Shown: piece after piece, positions 28,392-38,338 of the stretch
Layout: each line of letters opens with the position of its first letter
Position numbering within the stretch: the first letter of the stretch is position 1
Assembly (NCBI GenBank): GCA_003211115.1
Contig: QCTP01000005.1
Span: 1 to 58,612 of the forward strand
Length of the DNA stretch: 58,612 nucleotides
Direction of reading: 5' to 3'
Source: Prochlorococcus sp. AG-673-M19
GTDB taxonomy: Bacteria > Cyanobacteriota > Cyanobacteriia > PCC-6307 > Cyanobiaceae
Position numbers and translations under genes: made by a program
The notes under the pieces: generated by a model
Seen by the model: the letters and a program-made list of their open reading frames with translations, nothing else
What the model was told of the DNA's origin: nothing
The model's database searches: none

Positions 28392-29624
28392 TTATTGTTT
28401 TGCATCAATTGCTAATAAAGCAGTTCCAAAAGAAGTTGTTTTTTTGCATGAGACTATCGGGATATTTATGATTCTTTCTCTTATTGATCTCCATTGAGGA
28501 TTTTTTGAACCCCCACCAACAGTAACGATTCTTTTCGGAAGTGATCCGGTAAGGTCGCATAGTTTTTCCCATCCTTTTAATTCAATCCTTGCTAAGCCTT
28601 CGAACAATGCATGTAAATAAAGTGAGTCGCTTACTGGTCTAGGGCTAAGAATTGGCTCTAAAAAAGGATTGTTAACCGGGAATCTTTCACCTTTGCTATT
28701 GAGTGGTAAAAGATTTAAAGAAGTTTTTTTTGAGGTAATTATTTGTCTGCTAAGTTCTTTTATTTCTGCATCAGAAAAAAATTTAGATAAGATTCCACAC
28801 CCAGCGTTAGATGCTCCTCCACATATCCAATTCCCAGATACTCGATGAGTCGTAATCCCCTTTTCTTTAACTGGGGTTTTATTAACTTTTTTTACTACGA
28901 TTGTGGTCCCTAAAACTGTTAGACCTTCTGCTTCATCTAATCCTGCGGCTAAAAAAGCGGCATTTGAATCAGTTGTGCCCGAGATTAATAGTATACTCTT
29001 ATTTAATTTGAACCTTTCTGCGATTTCAGAATCGATTTGACCCATGATTTTACCACTTTTAATTATTTGAGGTAAACATTTTTGAAATGAAGTATTGAGA
29101 TAACTCTTAGGCCATGATTCTTTTATTAGATCCCAACCAAGTTTGAGATTATTGCCTTCTTCCCCATACTTCCAATCTTTCAAAAACCATCCAGTTATCC
29201 AATCGGATTGATGTCTTAAAAGAATATTTTCCCCATATTTATCTATTAGTGTTAATGCTTTAGCAAGACTACTGTATGGAGTCTGTAAATGATCTTCTCC
29301 AATAGTCATCGAATCAATAATCATTTTATTGCTATTACATGCTTGGTCATAAGGTATCGCTTCTCCCAAAGGATTCCCTTTTAAATTGCATGCTGTTAAA
29401 GTTCCTGAGGTTCCCGATATTGCCAATTTGACAATATTTTTTTTTATATCATGAGGTAAATTGTCTAGAAGCTTTTCACAAGAATTAATCCAAGAGTTAG
29501 GATTTTTAAATCCGTATCTATAAGGAACTGAATTTGAATATTCTAATTCCTTTTTTATATTAATTATGGATATTCTTGCACCACTTGAACCAAAATCTAA
29601 CCCTCCAAAAAATTCATCTGGCAT
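28392..29624 (-). CDS. FGGY-family carbohydrate kinase (ribulokinase/xylulokinase-like)
   Basis: An actin-fold sugar kinase of 410 residues. The N-terminal GGLDFGSSGARISI is the phosphate-binding motif with its aspartate. LAISGTSGTLTACN, GTTDSNAAFLAAGL and VTVGGGSKNPQWRSI mark the two FGGY domains. Among characterised members the short cyanobacterial/plant type has D-ribulose kinase activity, so this is a likely but unproven substrate. ATG start. It lies 8 bases downstream of metK on the same strand. Confidence 0.88.
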   Translation of the reverse strand: MPDEFFGGLDFGSSGARISIINIKKELEYSNSVPYRYGFKNPNSWINSCEKLLDNLPHDIKKNIVKLAISGTSGTLTACNLKGNPLGEAIPYDQACNSNKMIIDSMTIGEDHLQTPYSSLAKALTLIDKYGENILLRHQSDWITGWFLKDWKYGEEGNNLKLGWDLIKESWPKSYLNTSFQKCLPQIIKSGKIMGQIDSEIAERFKLNKSILLISGTTDSNAAFLAAGLDEAEGLTVLGTTIVVKKVNKTPVKEKGITTHRVSGNWICGGASNAGCGILSKFFSDAEIKELSRQIITSKKTSLNLLPLNSKGERFPVNNPFLEPILSPRPVSDSLYLHALFEGLARIELKGWEKLCDLTGSLPKRIVTVGGGSKNPQWRSIRERIINIPIVSCKKTTSFGTALLAIDAKQ

Positions 29625-29632
29625 AAATATTT

Positions 29633-30874
29633 TTACAAAAATTTTCTAGAGGCTTCTTCTAACTGGCTTGCCTTTTCTTCTACGCTTTCCCAAGGAAGAT
29701 CTAGATCATTTCTACCAAAATGTCCATAAGATGCAGTCTTTCTAAAAAATTCCCCACCCATTTTTTTTGGTAGATTTCTTAAATCAAATTCTTTTATTAT
29801 TGCTGCAGGTCTTAAATCAAAGTTATTTTTGATAAGTTCTTCCAAATTATCTTGAGAAATAACACCAGTTCCAAAAGTTTCAACGAGAATTGAAATTGGT
29901 TTAGCAACCCCAATTGCATAACTTAATTGTACTTCTGCTTTTTTTGCTAATTTTGCTTTAACGATACTTTTGGCTACATAACGTGCTGCATAAGCTGCTG
30001 ATCTATCAACTTTAGTGGGATCCTTCCCTGAGAACGCCCCGCCTCCATGTCTTGCATATCCACCATAAGTATCTACAATTATTTTTCTGCCAGTAAGTCC
30101 AGCATCTCCTTGCGGTCCTCCTACAACAAATTTACCAGTGGGGTTTACTAGGAATCTGGTCTTTTGACTGGTTGGCTTAATTTCTAAATCTTCAGTTGCC
30201 GGCAATACAACATTTATCCATAAATCTTCTTTTATTTTTTGGCGAATTTCTTCTTCATTTGAAATCCCATCAATCTCAGAGGTGTGCTGAGTTGAAATTA
30301 AAATGGTATTTATTGAAACTGGGACCCCTTTTTTGTAATCAATACTTACTTGAGTTTTACCATCAGGTAGGAGGTAATCAAGCACTTTTTCATGTCTTAC
30401 CTTAGCAAGCTGTCTTGCTAATCTATGAGCTAAGCTAATTGGCAAAGGCATTAATTCAGGCGTTTCATCACATGCATAGCCAAACATTATGCCTTGGTCA
30501 CCAGCCCCTGTATTGCTTTCCAGATCCTCGTTAATATCATCTGCTTTATTTACCCCTTGTGATATATCAGGTGATTGCTCGTCAAGAGCTACCAAAACGG
30601 CACAGCTATTTGAGTCAAACCCTCCGGCTTTAGAACCTTCATATCCAATTTCTTTAATTACATGTCTCACTAGTTTTATATAATCAAGCTTTGCCCTAGA
30701 GGTTATTTCACCAGTGAGTAAGCAAAGACCAGTATTGACTACTGTTTCACATGCTACTCTGCTTTCTGGGTCTTCCATCAATAAAGCATCTAAAACAGCA
30801 TCGCTTATTTGATCACATATTTTGTCTGGGTGACCTTCAGTTACAGATTCAGAAGTGAAAATGAAATCACTCAT
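29633..30874 (-). CDS. metK: S-adenosylmethionine synthetase
   Basis: Makes S-adenosylmethionine from methionine and ATP; 413 residues. [20 protein letters not shown] at the N-terminus, [12 protein letters not shown] in the middle and [19 protein letters not shown] in the C-terminal half are the three family signatures. ATG start. There are about 140 bases between this gene and rpsA upstream on the same strand. Confidence 0.98.
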   Translation of the reverse strand: MSDFIFTSESVTEGHPDKICDQISDAVLDALLMEDPESRVACETVVNTGLCLLTGEITSRAKLDYIKLVRHVIKEIGYEGSKAGGFDSNSCAVLVALDEQSPDISQGVNKADDINEDLESNTGAGDQGIMFGYACDETPELMPLPISLAHRLARQLAKVRHEKVLDYLLPDGKTQVSIDYKKGVPVSINTILISTQHTSEIDGISNEEEIRQKIKEDLWINVVLPATEDLEIKPTSQKTRFLVNPTGKFVVGGPQGDAGLTGRKIIVDTYGGYARHGGGAFSGKDPTKVDRSAAYAARYVAKSIVKAKLAKKAEVQLSYAIGVAKPISILVETFGTGVISQDNLEELIKNNFDLRPAAIIKEFDLRNLPKKMGGEFFRKTASYGHFGRNDLDLPWESVEEKASQLEEASRKFL

Positions 30875-31016
30875 TTATAATTTTTAAAAGAATTTTTATA
30901 ATCCTAAATTAAATCGTTAATACTAATCAATAGTTATTAAGTTCAAATTACAATTTAAAAATATAAAGAATTATTCAGATTATTTTTATATCAATTAAAC
31001 CATTAAGAATAAAAAT

Positions 31017-32108
31017 TTAAACGCTTTCTGTGATCTCTGCTGATTGCTCTTCATTTTCATCAGTTTGTTCAAGTAACATTTGTTTATATTTCGCAGCCAT
31101 TTCTTCAGCTTTATTAAAAACTTTTTGAGGGTCCGTTAACATATCTCCTGGTTCCGGTTCTAAAGCTTTAGTTGATAATGATATTCTACCTCTCTCGGAA
31201 TCCAAATCTATTATCATTACTTTCATCTGATCATTTACATTTAAAACATTATGAGGAGTTTCAATATGCTCATGACTGATTTCAGAAATATGTAGAAGAC
31301 CACTTACACCCCCAATATCAATAAAAGCTCCATAAGGTTTTATCCCCTTAACAGAACCTACAACGACTTCTCCTACTTCAAGTCTATTCATTTTTTTCTC
31401 GACTAACGCTCTTCTATGACTTAAAACTAATCTATTTCTTTCCTCATCAACCTCAAGGAATTTCAAAGGCAAATACTCACCTTCTAAATCTTCTTTTATT
31501 TTGCGGGCACTAATATGAGATCCTGGGATAAAGCCTCTCAATCCCTCTACTCTTACTAAAGCACCTCCTCTGTTAGTTGCAAAAACCTCTGAATATATCG
31601 TGGCATCTTCTTTTTGAAGTTGTCTAACTCGTTCCCATGCCCTTTGATATTCTATTCTTCTAATTGATAAGGCTAACTGGCCATCTTCATTCTCCTCACT
31701 CATTATGAAAAATTCTCTACTTTCTGAAGGTTGCAAAACGTCACTTAGTCCTTCAACTCTATTTATTGAAACTTCTTGCATAGGCATAAAAGCTGCAGTC
31801 TTAGCTCCTATATCTATCATTGCTCCTTTGGGCTCTAAAGCAAAAACTGTACCTTTTACAAGATCACCCGGCTTGAAATTATAGTCATATTTTCCTAATA
31901 AGGATGCAAACTCTTCTTGAGTAAATCCTGCATTTTCCAAATCACTATTTCTCCTACTTGAAGAAGAATCGGCAGATGGTATATCTTTTTGGTCAAATGA
32001 AAGATCTTCCTCTTTTGTAATTCCTGAAGTATTTTCTTCTAGATTTGAACTTTCAATTTCTTTGTCTTCTGAAATTTCTTTTACGGATTGGGAAGAATTT
32101 TCAATCAT
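31017..32108 (-). CDS. rpsA: 30S ribosomal protein S1
   Basis: Ribosomal protein S1 of the short cyanobacterial/chloroplast type, 363 residues with three S1 RNA-binding domains. They begin near GDLVKGTVFALEPKGAMIDI, RGGALVRVEGLRGFIPGSHI and GEVVVGSVKGIKPYGAFIDI. An acidic, serine-rich N-terminal extension of about 70 residues and a Glu-rich tail flank the core. It binds mRNA during initiation, which matters in a genome where many genes lack clear Shine-Dalgarno sequences. ATG start. Confidence 0.96.
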   Translation of the reverse strand: MIENSSQSVKEISEDKEIESSNLEENTSGITKEEDLSFDQKDIPSADSSSSRRNSDLENAGFTQEEFASLLGKYDYNFKPGDLVKGTVFALEPKGAMIDIGAKTAAFMPMQEVSINRVEGLSDVLQPSESREFFIMSEENEDGQLALSIRRIEYQRAWERVRQLQKEDATIYSEVFATNRGGALVRVEGLRGFIPGSHISARKIKEDLEGEYLPLKFLEVDEERNRLVLSHRRALVEKKMNRLEVGEVVVGSVKGIKPYGAFIDIGGVSGLLHISEISHEHIETPHNVLNVNDQMKVMIIDLDSERGRISLSTKALEPEPGDMLTDPQKVFNKAEEMAAKYKQMLLEQTDENEEQSAEITESV

Positions 32109-32215
32109 TTGTTAAAACGCAGACTACCTAAGGTAGTTAGAAAGGGATGCTTTTAGCCTGCAAACTAAAGAGCAAGTTAATTGTATTTAGTATTGTACAC
32201 TTTAATATGCTGAAT

Positions 32216-32695
32216 TTATGAAATTGAAGCTAATTCATTTTTTGAACAACCTTTTAGAGATTCAAGAGTGGATACAAAGTCTTTTACCCCATTAAATTTT
32301 CTATAGACTGAGGCATATCTTATGTAAGCAACTTCGTTTTCTTTTCTGAGGGCTTTAAGAATTAATTCTCCAATTTGGGAAGATTTAATATCTTTATTTG
32401 AATCTTGTATGATTTGTGATTCAATTGCATCAACAAAGTTAATAATCTCTTCTCTAGAAAATGTTGTTTTTTCGCATGCTCTAGATATGCCAGTAACTAG
32501 TTTATCTTTATTAAATAATTCTCTATTCCCATCCTTTTTAAGAACAGAAATTGGCATTGTCTCAACTCTTTCATAAGTTGTAAATCTAAAACTGCAATTT
32601 AAACATTCTCTTCTTCTTCTAACACTTTTCCCAGTATCAGCAGATCTTGATTCCAAAACTCTGCTATCGGTATTTTGACAGGTAGGACACTGCAT
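32216..32695 (-). CDS. nrdR: Transcriptional repressor NrdR
   Basis: A 159-residue nucleotide-sensing repressor of ribonucleotide reductase genes. The N-terminal zinc ribbon has [15 protein letters not shown] and [15 protein letters not shown]. The rest is an ATP-cone ([18 protein letters not shown]). No ribonucleotide reductase gene is in this window, so its targets are elsewhere. ATG start; a hairpin terminator separates it from psbT. Confidence 0.96.
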   Translation of the reverse strand: MQCPTCQNTDSRVLESRSADTGKSVRRRRECLNCSFRFTTYERVETMPISVLKKDGNRELFNKDKLVTGISRACEKTTFSREEIINFVDAIESQIIQDSNKDIKSSQIGELILKALRKENEVAYIRYASVYRKFNGVKDFVSTLESLKGCSKNELASIS

Positions 32696-32758
32696 ATAGT
32701 GAATTAATAGGACCGTTAACTCTAATAGTAGATTAATATCACAAATATGAAAAGTAGA

Positions 32759-32794
32759 AAAAAAAATCCCTCCAAGGTTAGGAGGGATTTTTTT
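32759..32794 (-). terminator. Terminator after psbB-psbT
   Basis: A perfect 9-bp stem (AATCCCTCC with GGAGGGATT, loop 7 bases) flanked by A on one side and T on the other, so it can work in both directions. On the minus strand the T run follows the stem just past the psbT stop. It separates psbB-psbT from nrdR. Confidence 0.85.
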
Positions 32795-32797
32795 ACT

Positions 32798-32896
32798 TTA
32801 TTTTCTATCGAATTTAGGTGGATCTCTAAAAGCGACTGCAAAAAATAGAGTGACAACTGCGAGAGTTAAAATAAGAACGTAAGCAAATGCTTCCAT
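32798..32896 (-). CDS. psbT: Photosystem II reaction centre protein T
   Basis: A 32-residue one-helix photosystem II subunit: [20 protein letters not shown] then [12 protein letters not shown], the canonical PsbT sequence. It lies 23 bases downstream of psbB on the same strand, the standard gene pair, and is followed at once by a terminator. Confidence 0.97.
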   Translation of the reverse strand: MEAFAYVLILTLAVVTLFFAVAFRDPPKFDRK

Positions 32897-32919
32897 GAGA
32901 AAAAATAATAAAGTTTAAT

Positions 32920-34443
32920 TTAGACCCTTCCTGGGATTCTTCTAGTGGTTTCGTCACCAAGTTTCTTAAAGAGACCAAATTCAACTTGATCACCTATCTC
33001 GGCGTCGATACCAGCAAATGAGTCTCTGTAAAGAGTTCTTGAAGCATGCCACCAATGACCAAACAGGAATAATAATCCGAAACATAAATGAGCATAAGTA
33101 AACCATGCTCTTGGGGAACTTCGGAATACACCATCTGATTTGTAAGTTTCTCTATCGAACTTGAAAGCTTCACCAAGCTGAGCTTTTCTAGCTAACCTTT
33201 TGACAACGGCAGGATCTGTAAATGTTTGACCATTAAGATCTCCCCCATAAATAGTAGCCGTAATACCAGTTTGTTCAAATGAATACTTCGCTTCAGCTCT
33301 TCTAAAGGGAATATCAGCTCTTACATTTCCTTCTTTGTCTTCTAAAATAACAGGGAAATTCTCAAAGAAATTAGGAATTCTTCTGACTTCTAAGTCATTA
33401 CCATCTTTATCTTGGAAAGCAATATGACCTTGCCATCCAGTTGGTAAACCATCTCCATTTACAAGAGCTCCAACCCTGAATAATCCCCCTTTCGCAGGGC
33501 TATTACCTACGTAGTCATAGAAAGCTAACTTTTCTGGAATTGAGGCATATGCTTCTTCTCTAGTCGCTCCGTTATCAATAGCTGTTTGAACTCTTCTGTT
33601 AATTTCAGTTTTGAAGTAACCAGAATCCCATTGATATCTCGTTGGACCAAATAATTCAACAGGGGTTGTAGCTGAGCCGTACCACATTGTTCCTGCAACA
33701 ACAAATGACACAAATAAAACAGCCGCTAAAGCACTAGCTAATACACCTTCTAAACTTCCAAGTTTTAGAGCTTTATAAAGCCTTTCTCCTGGTCTATTTG
33801 TAATATGAAATATTCCACCGATAATACCTAAAAGCCCTGCTGCAATATGATTTGCAACTATTCCACCTGGGTTAAATGGATTAAATCCATCTGCTCCCCA
33901 AGATGGCGCTACAGGTTCGACATGACCAGTTAATCCATAAGGGTCAGAAACCCAAATCCCTACATTTGCGCAATGAAAAGCTCCGAATCCAAAACAAGTA
34001 ATTCCAGCTAGAAGAAGATGGATCCCAAATATTCTTGGGAGGTCTAAAGCAGGTTCCCCTGTCCTTTCATCTTCCCATAATTCTAAATCCCAATATGTCC
34101 AATGCCAGATTGAAGCAAGCATTAAAAGACCACTAAAAACAATGTGAGCTGCGGCAACACCCTCAAAACTCCAGAATCCTGGATCAACCCCCGTAGCACC
34201 AGTAATATCCCATCCGTTCCAACTACTTGTGATCCCTAATCTTGCCATAAATGGCATGACGTACATCCCCTGTCTCCACATAGGATTGAGAACAGCGTCT
34301 GAAGGATCAAAAATGGCTAATTCATATAAAGCCATAGAACCGGCCCAGCCGGCTAATAATGCAGTATGCATGAGATGCACAGCCAGTAGTCGACCTGGGT
34401 CGTTGATAACTACTGTGTGAACTCGATACCAAGGCAATCCCAT
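32920..34443 (-). CDS. psbB: Photosystem II CP47 chlorophyll-binding protein
   Basis: Core antenna of photosystem II, 507 residues with six transmembrane helices and a large lumenal loop between helices five and six. It starts [20 protein letters not shown], identical in style to other CP47 proteins. Many histidines for chlorophyll lie in hydrophobic segments, for example [16 protein letters not shown] and [17 protein letters not shown] start. Cotranscribed with psbT; about 220 bases separate it from the divergent ferredoxin gene. Confidence 0.98.
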   Translation of the reverse strand: MGLPWYRVHTVVINDPGRLLAVHLMHTALLAGWAGSMALYELAIFDPSDAVLNPMWRQGMYVMPFMARLGITSSWNGWDITGATGVDPGFWSFEGVAAAHIVFSGLLMLASIWHWTYWDLELWEDERTGEPALDLPRIFGIHLLLAGITCFGFGAFHCANVGIWVSDPYGLTGHVEPVAPSWGADGFNPFNPGGIVANHIAAGLLGIIGGIFHITNRPGERLYKALKLGSLEGVLASALAAVLFVSFVVAGTMWYGSATTPVELFGPTRYQWDSGYFKTEINRRVQTAIDNGATREEAYASIPEKLAFYDYVGNSPAKGGLFRVGALVNGDGLPTGWQGHIAFQDKDGNDLEVRRIPNFFENFPVILEDKEGNVRADIPFRRAEAKYSFEQTGITATIYGGDLNGQTFTDPAVVKRLARKAQLGEAFKFDRETYKSDGVFRSSPRAWFTYAHLCFGLLFLFGHWWHASRTLYRDSFAGIDAEIGDQVEFGLFKKLGDETTRRIPGRV

Positions 34444-34666
34444 CGGTTAAATTCTTGTGACGATGCTGATTAAACAGCTAAACATCATGATAGTAAGGGT
34501 TTTTTGGGCTTTGAGAGAGTTTTGTAAATAAATTAAATTTCTTAGTAAAATTGCCCAAATGTATTTCTATCAAAAGAGTTTCAAGGAATTTTTAACAAAA
34601 ATATGTTAATATTTTGGTCACAATTCTCAAAGTAAAGCGCCAAAATAGGAATAAATAACAAAAAAA

Positions 34667-35029
34667 ATGACAACTATCAGATTTATCAGAGAAGGATTAG
34701 ACATTCAATGCAAACCTGGAGAGAATTTAAGAGAATTAGTAATCAAAGAGCAATTACAACTTTATGGATTAAAGGGCATATTAGGAAATTGTGGTGGTGT
34801 TGGACAATGTAGTACTTGTTTTGTTTCAGTTGAAGGGGGGACAAGTAATTCGCTTAGTCCTCTAACTACTGTTGAGGAAGAAAAACTTAAGAATAGACCT
34901 GATAATTGGAGACTTGCATGTCAAACATTAATTAAATCTTCAGCTGTAATACTAACTAAGCCTCAATCTCCTCCATCCAACTTAAAAGATTTAAAAGAAG
35001 CCGCTGATAATAAAAAATTACCTAGATAA
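34667..35029 (+). CDS. [2Fe-2S] ferredoxin
   Basis: A 120-residue ferredoxin. The cluster ligands appear to be C42, C48, C51 and C85 (NCGGVGQCSTC and RLACQT). The Cys-x5-Cys-x2-Cys spacing is the adrenodoxin-like form rather than the Cys-x4-Cys-x2-Cys of photosynthetic PetF, so it is not the main photosystem I acceptor. The lysine-rich C-terminal tail is extra. ATG start. It lies between psbB (divergent) and psbM; its partner is unknown. Confidence 0.88.
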   Translation: MTTIRFIREGLDIQCKPGENLRELVIKEQLQLYGLKGILGNCGGVGQCSTCFVSVEGGTSNSLSPLTTVEEEKLKNRPDNWRLACQTLIKSSAVILTKPQSPPSNLKDLKEAADNKKLPR

Positions 35030-35132
35030 ATTGTTTAAGACTGTTAATGAGTAAGTCAAATTTTTGATTTTTCCTCTTTATTTCTTATTAAATGTTTATA
35101 GTCTTTATATATTTATTAAATTTGTATTTTTA

Positions 35133-35285
35133 ATGGAAACAACAAATTTTGGTTTTGTAGCGAGTCTTCTCTTTGTAGGGGTACCAACGATCTTTTTAAT
35201 TGGTTTATTTATTTCCACGCAAGATGGAGAAAAATCTAGCTTTTATTCGGACTCTAGTAAAGGTAAGCTTGGTCCAAAACGTTAA
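35133..35285 (+). CDS. psbM: Photosystem II reaction centre protein M
   Basis: A 50-residue one-helix photosystem II subunit at the dimer interface. METTNFGFVASLLFVGVPT then IFLIGLFISTQDGEKSSFY is the PsbM pattern, with a longer hydrophilic C-terminus (KGKLGPKR). The frame is open upstream, but the ATG at 35133 gives the canonical start. prmC follows 12 bases later. Confidence 0.93.
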   Translation: METTNFGFVASLLFVGVPTIFLIGLFISTQDGEKSSFYSDSSKGKLGPKR

Positions 35286-35297
35286 GTACAACAATTA

Positions 35298-36167
35298 ATG
35301 CTTATCATTTCCGCTGAAGAATTTTCATTGTGGAAAGAAAAACAAATATTAAAAGGGGGAGATCACCAATCCCTCAACCTTTTAATCGATTTATTAGGTG
35401 GATTGTCAAAAAATGAATTTAATCTACTTAAAATAAAATCGGAAAAAAAACTCAAATTAAAAATAAATTTAGACATATTAGAATCTTTTTGGAATAAACA
35501 TCTAGAAACTTGTATCCCTATTCAATATCTAAGCGGGAGTTCTTATTGGAGAGATCTAAAATTAGAGGTTTCTAACAAAGTTCTCATTCCACGAACAGAG
35601 ACGGAACTTGTAATTGAAATAATTTCAGAAAGGTTTAAAAATAAGGAAGAAAAAATAACATTTGTTGATTTAGGTACTGGTTCGGGTGCAATTGGCATAG
35701 CTTTAGCATTGGCATATCCAAATTGGAACGGTTTAGCAACTGATATTGATAAAAATGCTGTAGAGATTGCTTCGAGAAATTTCACTAAAAATTCTAATCA
35801 ATCTAATTTGGAATTTTACGATGGAAATTGGTGGAATGCACTTGAGAATTTTAAAGGAGAAATAGATTTAGCCATAGCAAATCCTCCTTATATCCCACAA
35901 TGTACTTATGAAGAATTACCATTAGAGGTTAAGAATTTTGAACCTAAATGTGCTCTTTTTGGCGGGGAAGATGGTTTAGATCATATAAAAGAAATAATTC
36001 AAAATGCACCCTCATATCTAAAAGAAAAAGGCTTGTTATTGGTTGAGAATCATTTTGACCAAGGAGAAAGAGTTAAACAATTATTTCTTAAAAATAGATT
36101 TACTGAGGTAAATGTATTAAAAGATTTTGCTGGAATTGGAAGATTTACAATTGGAAGATATAAATAA
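35298..36167 (+). CDS. prmC: Release factor glutamine N5-methyltransferase
   Basis: Methylates the glutamine of the GGQ motif in release factors RF1/RF2; 289 residues. After a helical N-terminal domain the SAM-binding core has PRTETELVIEII, FVDLGTGSGAIGIALAL and the catalytic NPPY motif (LAIANPPYIPQ). ATG start. It is in line with the downstream TsaC-like gene. Confidence 0.95.
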   Translation: MLIISAEEFSLWKEKQILKGGDHQSLNLLIDLLGGLSKNEFNLLKIKSEKKLKLKINLDILESFWNKHLETCIPIQYLSGSSYWRDLKLEVSNKVLIPRTETELVIEIISERFKNKEEKITFVDLGTGSGAIGIALALAYPNWNGLATDIDKNAVEIASRNFTKNSNQSNLEFYDGNWWNALENFKGEIDLAIANPPYIPQCTYEELPLEVKNFEPKCALFGGEDGLDHIKEIIQNAPSYLKEKGLLLVENHFDQGERVKQLFLKNRFTEVNVLKDFAGIGRFTIGRYK

Positions 36168-36188
36168 ATTAATTGGCTTAAAAATTAA

Positions 36189-36770
36189 ATGAATGTAATA
36201 AATGAAAAATTAGCTTTAGAAAAACTTAATACTGGATTACCTATAATTTTTCATACTGATACATTACCTGCGATTGGATGCTTACCTAAGTTTTCTGAGA
36301 TAATTTATAAGATTAAAAAAAGAGACAAAAAAAAACCTTTGATTTTAATGGGAGCCGAAAACAAACAATTTAATGAGTTTGTTCATGAATCTGCGTTAAT
36401 TGATTACAAGTATATGTCTTCTAAATATTGGCCAGGACCTTTGACAATGATTATTCCTATCTCTGAGAAAAGAAAATCATTATTCTCTCGTAATAATTTT
36501 ACACTAGGTTTAAGAATACCAAATTCAATGATGGCTAAATTTCTCATAAAGAAAAGTGGACCATTATTAACCTCAAGTGCAAATCTCTCAGGTTATCCAA
36601 CAGCTACTAATGCAAAAGATATTTCTATTGATTTACCTAATGTAGATATTTTAGGACCGGTTCCTTGGGAAAAATGTAGTGGTAAAGCTAGTACCATAAT
36701 ATCATGGGTAAATAGTGGGAAATGGGAAATAATTAGAGAAGGAGAAGTCTTAATACCTGGAATAGGCTGA
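36189..36770 (+). CDS. TsaC/YrdC/Sua5-family protein (threonylcarbamoyl-AMP synthase)
   Basis: A 193-residue YrdC-domain protein, probably making threonylcarbamoyl-AMP for the t6A modification of ANN-decoding tRNAs. GLPIIFHTDTLPAIGCLP, IKKRDKKKPLILM, KYWPGPLTMIIPI and GPLLTSSANLSGYPTA are family motifs. The start of the first motif is somewhat diverged (HTDTLPAIGC for the usual PTDTVYGLGC). The stop shares one base with the ATG of a small membrane-protein gene. Confidence 0.88.
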   Translation: MNVINEKLALEKLNTGLPIIFHTDTLPAIGCLPKFSEIIYKIKKRDKKKPLILMGAENKQFNEFVHESALIDYKYMSSKYWPGPLTMIIPISEKRKSLFSRNNFTLGLRIPNSMMAKFLIKKSGPLLTSSANLSGYPTATNAKDISIDLPNVDILGPVPWEKCSGKASTIISWVNSGKWEIIREGEVLIPGIG

Positions 36771-36928
36771 TGCTTATTCTTATTTTTTTTATTTTTTTAA
36801 TACAAATTTTTTCTTATTGGATATTTGAATCTCTAACATCATTTTTAACTTATCTTGTTGAGTTAAGGTTTTTACCAATTTTTCTTTTTTTTATATTTAG
36901 TTTTCTTTTTTCAACAAAAGATGGGTAA
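36770..36928 (+). CDS. Small hydrophobic protein coupled to the TsaC-like gene, unknown
   Basis: A 52-residue open frame beginning in the TGATG overlap with the upstream stop. The product is almost wholly hydrophobic, with two likely membrane helices separated by a short polar turn (YLVELRFLP), ending STKDG. I do not recognise a family. Coupled start and helix pattern support it, but such AT-rich DNA can give phenylalanine-rich frames by chance. Confidence 0.5.
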   Translation: MLILIFFIFLIQIFSYWIFESLTSFLTYLVELRFLPIFLFFIFSFLFSTKDG

Positions 36929-36949
36929 TCTACCGTAAAACTTTAAAAG

Positions 36950-37021
36950 TGCCGGCTAACAGATTTGAACTGATGACCTTCGCTTTACAAAAGCGCTGCT
37001 CTACCGCTGAGCTAAGCCGGC
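36950..37021 (-). tRNA. trnT: tRNA-Thr(TGT)
   Basis: A 72-base tRNA on the minus strand: acceptor GCCGGCT pairs with AGCCGGC, D arm GCTC...GAGC, anticodon loop TTTGTAA with anticodon TGT, discriminator A, no encoded CCA. By eye one T-stem pair (ATCAG with CTGTT) is T-T and the outermost anticodon-stem pair is G-A; the rest is canonical. Confidence 0.92.
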
Positions 37022-37088
37022 ATAAATTTTATTTTACATACAGTTAGGTATAAAATGAAAAATTATTAATTTTGATTTTTGACTCTTA

Positions 37089-37406
37089 TTACTTTTTAGA
37101 GGTACTATCATTTTTTTTAAATTCTATGTCTCCATTAAGAGTTCTTTTTATAGGTAAATTTGCAACTAATGCAGTCATCCTATCTTCGGTTTCTAAACTT
37201 ACCGCTACTTCATCAAAATCAATCTCAACATATTTTGCAACTACATCAAGGATTTCTTTTCTCATTTTATCCAATAGATCAGTTGTTAATGAGCTCATGT
37301 CAACTCTGTCATGAGCTAAAACTAGTTGTAATCTTTCTCTAGCAGTATTGGCACTAGCCGTTTCTCTGCCAAGTAATTTGTTTATAAGGTCTCTAAGAGT
37401 CATCAT
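37089..37406 (-). CDS. minE: Cell division topological specificity factor MinE
   Basis: A 105-residue protein that stimulates MinD ATPase and drives Min oscillation or gradients so that the division ring forms at mid-cell. The N-terminal part has [16 protein letters not shown], the MinD-binding segment, and the C-terminal half is the dimer domain. Start ATG at 37406, with a second ATG directly after it. Last gene of minC-minD-minE. Confidence 0.96.
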   Translation of the reverse strand: MMTLRDLINKLLGRETASANTARERLQLVLAHDRVDMSSLTTDLLDKMRKEILDVVAKYVEIDFDEVAVSLETEDRMTALVANLPIKRTLNGDIEFKKNDSTSKK

Positions 37407-37409
37407 TGT

Positions 37410-38225
37410 TTAAAAAATCTTTGTTTGCATTAATCTCATGAATTTATCTTTTAGGCTTTTCCCTTCGTTCTTCGGATCAATAATTGGAATATCTTCTCCT
37501 GTAAGCCTCTGAGACACATTTAAATAACATTTTTTAGCTGGAGATTTACTATCAGAAAGAGTCAAGGGCTCTCCTCTGTTTGTACTTATTATTACTTGTT
37601 CATCTTCCAAAACAATACCTAACAAAGGTAATGAAAGAATACTTTGAACATCTTCTATGGAAAGCATTTCTTGATTAGCCATCATATTAGGGCGAACTCT
37701 ATTGATTACTAATTGTATTGGTTTTATATCAGAAGTATTTAAAATTCCTATTACTCTATCTGCATCACGAACTGCAGATAATTCAGGATTTGTTACTACT
37801 ATTGCTTCATTACAGGCCGAAAGAGCATTTTTAAAACCATCTTCAACTCCTGCAGGACAATCTACTAGAACATAATCAAATTTCTCGCAAAGTAATTTAC
37901 TAATTTGTTTCATATCTTTAGGTTTCATCCAATCAAGCATCCTAGGATCACCTGCGGGTAAGAGAGCTAAATTAGGTTCTTTTTTATGTCTAACTAATGC
38001 TTGGTCAAGACGACAATTTTTGTCAAGAACATCTTGGGCTGTGTAAATTATACGATTTTCTAAACCCAAAAGAAGGTCTAAATTCCTTAATCCAAAATCA
38101 GCATCTAAAACTGCTGTTGTAGCTCCACTATTAGCAAGGGCAATTCCTAGATTTGCGGTGAGGGTGGTTTTGCCAACCCCACCTTTACCTGAGCAAATCA
38201 ATATGGTGCGACTATTTTTCGACAC
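37410..38225 (-). CDS. minD: Septum site-determining ATPase MinD
   Basis: A 271-residue membrane-associated ParA-type ATPase that recruits MinC and MinE. The deviant Walker A is GKGGVGKTTLTANLG, and VLDADFGLRNLDLLLGLENR and DCPAGVEDGF follow. The C-terminus KDKFMRLMQTKIF is an amphipathic membrane-targeting helix. GTG start; 3 bases precede minE. Confidence 0.98.
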   Translation of the reverse strand: MSKNSRTILICSGKGGVGKTTLTANLGIALANSGATTAVLDADFGLRNLDLLLGLENRIIYTAQDVLDKNCRLDQALVRHKKEPNLALLPAGDPRMLDWMKPKDMKQISKLLCEKFDYVLVDCPAGVEDGFKNALSACNEAIVVTNPELSAVRDADRVIGILNTSDIKPIQLVINRVRPNMMANQEMLSIEDVQSILSLPLLGIVLEDEQVIISTNRGEPLTLSDSKSPAKKCYLNVSQRLTGEDIPIIDPKNEGKSLKDKFMRLMQTKIF

Positions 38226-38338
38226 AAAAAATTTATAATTTTATAAATAATAAGCTAGATTTAAATAGTTAAATTTTAGAAAAGTTAAGTAATTCTTAAA
38301 TTTATTAATCACTGATTTATTTATTTCAAAATATTGAT

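Noticed and set aside
32994-33713. Small frames within psbB on the same strand
   Set aside because: Out-of-frame shadows of CP47.
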